Source: Bacillus halotolerans (lineage in GTDB: Bacteria > Bacillota > Bacilli > Bacillales > Bacillaceae). Taken from it: 64,000 bases of DNA. The stretch is from the NCBI RefSeq assembly GCF_001517105.1, contig NZ_LPVF01000008.1:186001-250000 (forward strand), written 5' to 3'. The notes beneath the pieces are model-generated. The model had not been told where the DNA came from, did not search any database, and was given only the letters and a program-made list of their open reading frames with translations. The translations under genes were made by a program, and so were the position numbers. The number at the start of each line of letters is the position of its first letter. The first letter of the stretch is position 1. Positions 61,789 to 64,000 of this stretch are shown piece by piece.

Positions 61789-62274
61789 TTGAAACGTATT
61801 CGTATCCCAATGACTCTTGCACTTGGCGCCGCTTTGACAATTGCCCCTTTGTCCCTTGCCTCTGCTGAGGAAAATCCCGCACCGAAGATCTCACATAAAA
61901 CAACAGCCGGAACAGCTGCCGCAGAAGTCGGTTTAAACGTCAACCTTGATTTGCTTGGGATTGCCAACCAAATCTCAGATGCCATTAAATCAGCCCAGAA
62001 CCGGGACGGTTTTGTGAAAAATCTCATGGAGTCTTCCTTCTACGCATCCGGCCAAAAATATAACGTCATGGTTTTTAACTTAAGCCAGGAATATGAAGAT
62101 CACTTAAATGGTGTGCAGTTTTACGGCTCGGCCGTTTATGACGGCATTACGTACGGCATTTGGGTATTTGAAGACGGAAGTTTCACAAACAAAGGAGACG
62201 GCGGCTGGATCAACTGGGCCTTCAGAGGCTGGTTCGACCGAAATGACAACACTGTCGAATTCCATCGCCCCTAA
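61789..62274 (+). CDS. yvgO: Secreted stress protein YvgO
   Basis: 161-aa exported protein: signal peptide of about 24 residues (RIRIPMTLALGAALTIAPLSLASA, cleavage ASA-EE), then a small stable domain with NGVQFYGSAVYDGITYGIWVFEDGSF. The start is TTG at 61789 behind GAGGAGGAAAC. It is known in B. subtilis and B. pumilus-group strains as a secreted general-stress protein; homologues have been reported with antifungal activity. Confidence 0.9.
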   Translation: MKRIRIPMTLALGAALTIAPLSLASAEENPAPKISHKTTAGTAAAEVGLNVNLDLLGIANQISDAIKSAQNRDGFVKNLMESSFYASGQKYNVMVFNLSQEYEDHLNGVQFYGSAVYDGITYGIWVFEDGSFTNKGDGGWINWAFRGWFDRNDNTVEFHRP

Positions 62275-62281
62275 CCTATAG

Positions 62282-62313
62282 AAAAAAGCTGGCGTCCGAT
62301 GCCAGCTTTTTTT
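62282..62313. terminator. Bidirectional terminator yvgO/nhaK
   Basis: AAAAAGCTGGC-GTCCGAT-GCCAGCTTTTT (62283-62311) with flanking A and T runs. Confidence 0.94.
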
Positions 62314-62320
62314 CTTGGAA

Positions 62321-64000
62321 TTATTCGCCGCCTTCTAGCATTGCGGCTTCCACATCATTAATATATTGGCGAAGCTCATGAGAGATGTCCCGGGAAATTT
62401 CCCGCTCCTCAAAGAGCGTCTGAATCTCATTTCTGATCGCCTGCACAGCCTTCAGCTTCACTTCCAGCTTCTGATTTTCAAAATGGGCGTTCGATTTATG
62501 TTCGTGATGGCTGTGCTCCAATCTGAAAATTAATTGTTTATAAAACGAGATGACAGATAAAAATACTTCCTTATGTTCTTCCGGTATATGCTTTTCCAAA
62601 TGTCCTATCGCAGCTTTAGCCGTTTTAACCCTAGTTGCTCTCATTAATCCCTCTTCGTTTAAAATCGACATCTCCGGCTTTTTATGTTCTCCGAAGAAAA
62701 TCCAATACATCAGACGTTTCAGCCTTGATTTTGATAAACCGACTTTAAACGGGTTGGCATACAAAATTTCCAATTCATTAAACCGTTCTTGCAGAGCGTT
62801 TGCCGTTTCTTCCGGGATGTCTCCCCGCTCCAGCAGTTTCATCAGTTCTTCCTGCTCGGCTTTAATCCCTTGAGCACGGACTTTCCGTTCATACTTTTTT
62901 ATGCGGGTTGACGTTGTATATTGCTGAAAACGAAGGTTTTTCATTTTCTCATTGTATTCGGCAATGACCGCAAGAGACGCCGTTTTGTTTGTATCATTCA
63001 TGTCTTCTTTAATCGTTTTGAGAGCCGTTTTAATCAGTTTGCGTCTCGCCGTCAGCAGCTTCTTATTTTTTTCTTCGTCATCTTCTTCTTTTTCTGTCAG
63101 AAGCGGAAGCACGAAGGTGGCAATAACAAGCGTGCATAAAATGACGCCTGCGGCTAAAAAGAGAATCAGATTTCTTTCCGGAAACGGTGTGCCATCCTCC
63201 AGGAAATATGGGATGGAGAATGAACCGGCAAGCGTAACCGCTCCCCGCACACCTGAAATGGAAATTAACAATGTAGAACGAAGTCCCGGCTTATAAATGG
63301 TTTGATCTTTATTAAAGAACCACTTGCCGTTCCAGAAGAACAGCACCCACAGAAATCTAAGAAGCATTAACGTAAATGTAATGACCAGAATATAGCCGAT
63401 CACTTTCATGTTGCTGATCGCTGTATCGTTAAAAATCACCGAAATGACATCCGGAATTTGTGTGCCAAGGATGACAAAGACAAGACCGTTTAAAATAAAT
63501 AAAATAATGTTCCACGTACTCGATGAGACGATTTGCAGCTTCACCATCGTCGATTCGAGACGGTCCTGTTCAACCGCATGCGTAATACCGCCCGCCACAA
63601 CGGCTAAAATGCCGGAAACACCGATTTCCTCCGCTGCCAAATAAATCACAAAAGGCGTCAGAATTTGAATCAGCATGTGCATCGTGACATCCTGCATGCC
63701 AAGGCGGCGCAGGAATAGACGAAAGCGGATAATCAAGAACGAAATGACAACCCCGCACAAAAGGCCGCCAACAGAAATAAACACAAAGCTGACAGCTGCT
63801 TGCGCCAGTGAAAATGCCCCGGTAACCGCTGCGGCAATCGCAAATTTAAAGGCGACCAGACCTGATGCATCATTCATCAGCCCTTCCCCTTCAAGCAGGC
63901 GCAGAATTCCTTTCGGCATCTTCACCCTTCCTGATAATGCGCTGACAGCGACAACATCAGTCGGTGAAAGAATGGCTGCCAGTCCAAAGGCCGCTGCCAG
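62321..64000 (-). CDS. nhaK: Na+/H+ (K+/H+) antiporter NhaK, 5' end cut off by window edge
   Basis: CPA1-family cation/proton antiporter. The frame is open to position 64000, where it reads [60 protein letters not shown] and [11 protein letters not shown] are the ion-site motifs of the NhaP/NHE fold. Further TM helices ([12 protein letters not shown]) and a cytosolic C-terminal helical tail of about 230 residues follow. The true start is beyond the right edge; the internal ATG at 63925 is not a start. It equals yvgP. Confidence 0.93.
   Translation of the reverse strand: MAAAFGLAAILSPTDVVAVSALSGRVKMPKGILRLLEGEGLMNDASGLVAFKFAIAAAVTGAFSLAQAAVSFVFISVGGLLCGVVISFLIIRFRLFLRRLGMQDVTMHMLIQILTPFVIYLAAEEIGVSGILAVVAGGITHAVEQDRLESTMVKLQIVSSSTWNIILFILNGLVFVILGTQIPDVISVIFNDTAISNMKVIGYILVITFTLMLLRFLWVLFFWNGKWFFNKDQTIYKPGLRSTLLISISGVRGAVTLAGSFSIPYFLEDGTPFPERNLILFLAAGVILCTLVIATFVLPLLTEKEEDDEEKNKKLLTARRKLIKTALKTIKEDMNDTNKTASLAVIAEYNEKMKNLRFQQYTTSTRIKKYERKVRAQGIKAEQEELMKLLERGDIPEETANALQERFNELEILYANPFKVGLSKSRLKRLMYWIFFGEHKKPEMSILNEEGLMRATRVKTAKAAIGHLEKHIPEEHKEVFLSVISFYKQLIFRLEHSHHEHKSNAHFENQKLEVKLKAVQAIRNEIQTLFEEREISRDISHELRQYINDVEAAMLEGGE

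Noticed and set aside
1-64000. Search for CRISPR arrays, insertion sequences, prophage genes, tRNA or rRNA genes
   Set aside because: No direct-repeat arrays, transposase or phage genes, or RNA gene signatures were seen; gene order follows the known chromosome throughout.

Overview
This 64 kb window is chromosomal DNA of a member of the Bacillus subtilis species complex. Nearly every gene is recognisable, in the same order, as the B. subtilis 168 segment running from gcvH/yusI to nhaK (yvgP). The proteins are near-identical to the 168 ones as I remember them, but not identical, so this is a related strain or sister species. I cannot name it without alignments. There is no rRNA, tRNA, insertion sequence, prophage or CRISPR array. 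Genes are tightly packed, with strong AAGGAGG-type ribosome binding sites and hairpin-plus-T-run terminators between most convergent units.

Layout. 1-10.4 kb: the 3'-truncated gcvH, yusI, the FadR-controlled beta-oxidation operon fadN-fadA-fadE, the small spore gene yuzL, a proline dehydrogenase (fadM), two spore-coat-like genes (yuzM, yusN) and a MarR/MFS drug-efflux pair (yusO-yusP). 10.4-17.9 kb: yusQ-yusR with the divergent LysR gene yusT, yusU, the Fur-boxed siderophore ATPase yusV, lipoprotein yusW, oligopeptidase yusX, dehydrogenase yusZ and the PerR-boxed Dps gene mrgA. 17.9-28.2 kb: the secretion-stress protease htrB and its divergent two-component system cssRS, the Spx-proteolysis inhibitor yirB, yuxN, fumarase citG, yvzF and the spore germinant receptor operon gerAA-AB-AC. 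28.2-34.2 kb: the cell-envelope stress locus liaI-H-G-F-S-R and the MFS gene yvqJ. 34.3-38.6 kb: a cobalamin riboswitch followed by yvrC-yvrB-yvrA-yvqK (B12/cobinamide uptake, salvage and adenosylation). 38.6-45.9 kb: yvrD, yvrE, the two-component system yvrG/yvrH, and the split sigma factor sigO-rsoA with its acid-stress targets yvrJ-oxdC-yvrL. 45.9-49.1 kb: a MacB-like exporter yvrP-yvrO-yvrN. 49.2-53.3 kb: the ferrichrome/hydroxamate uptake cluster fhuB-fhuG-fhuC with divergent fhuD. 53.3-64 kb: the lysine-riboswitch amino-acid permease yvsH, spore protein sspJ, yvsG, lipoteichoic-acid primase yvgJ, the molybdate locus yvgK/modA-modB, aldo-keto reductase yvgN, secreted protein yvgO and the 5'-truncated nhaK.

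No clearly undescribed multi-gene system is visible. The points most worth a second look are local: a one-base homopolymer frameshift that splits fhuB; a 27-codon hydrophobic reading frame inside the htrB leader; a start-less hydrophobic reading frame between fhuD and yvsH; a strong palindrome between yvgK and modA that suggests YvgK is the molybdate regulator; an intact yusR where strain 168, as I recall it, has two fragments; and palindromes in the sigO/yvrJ, yusO, yusT, yuxN and gerA upstream regions.
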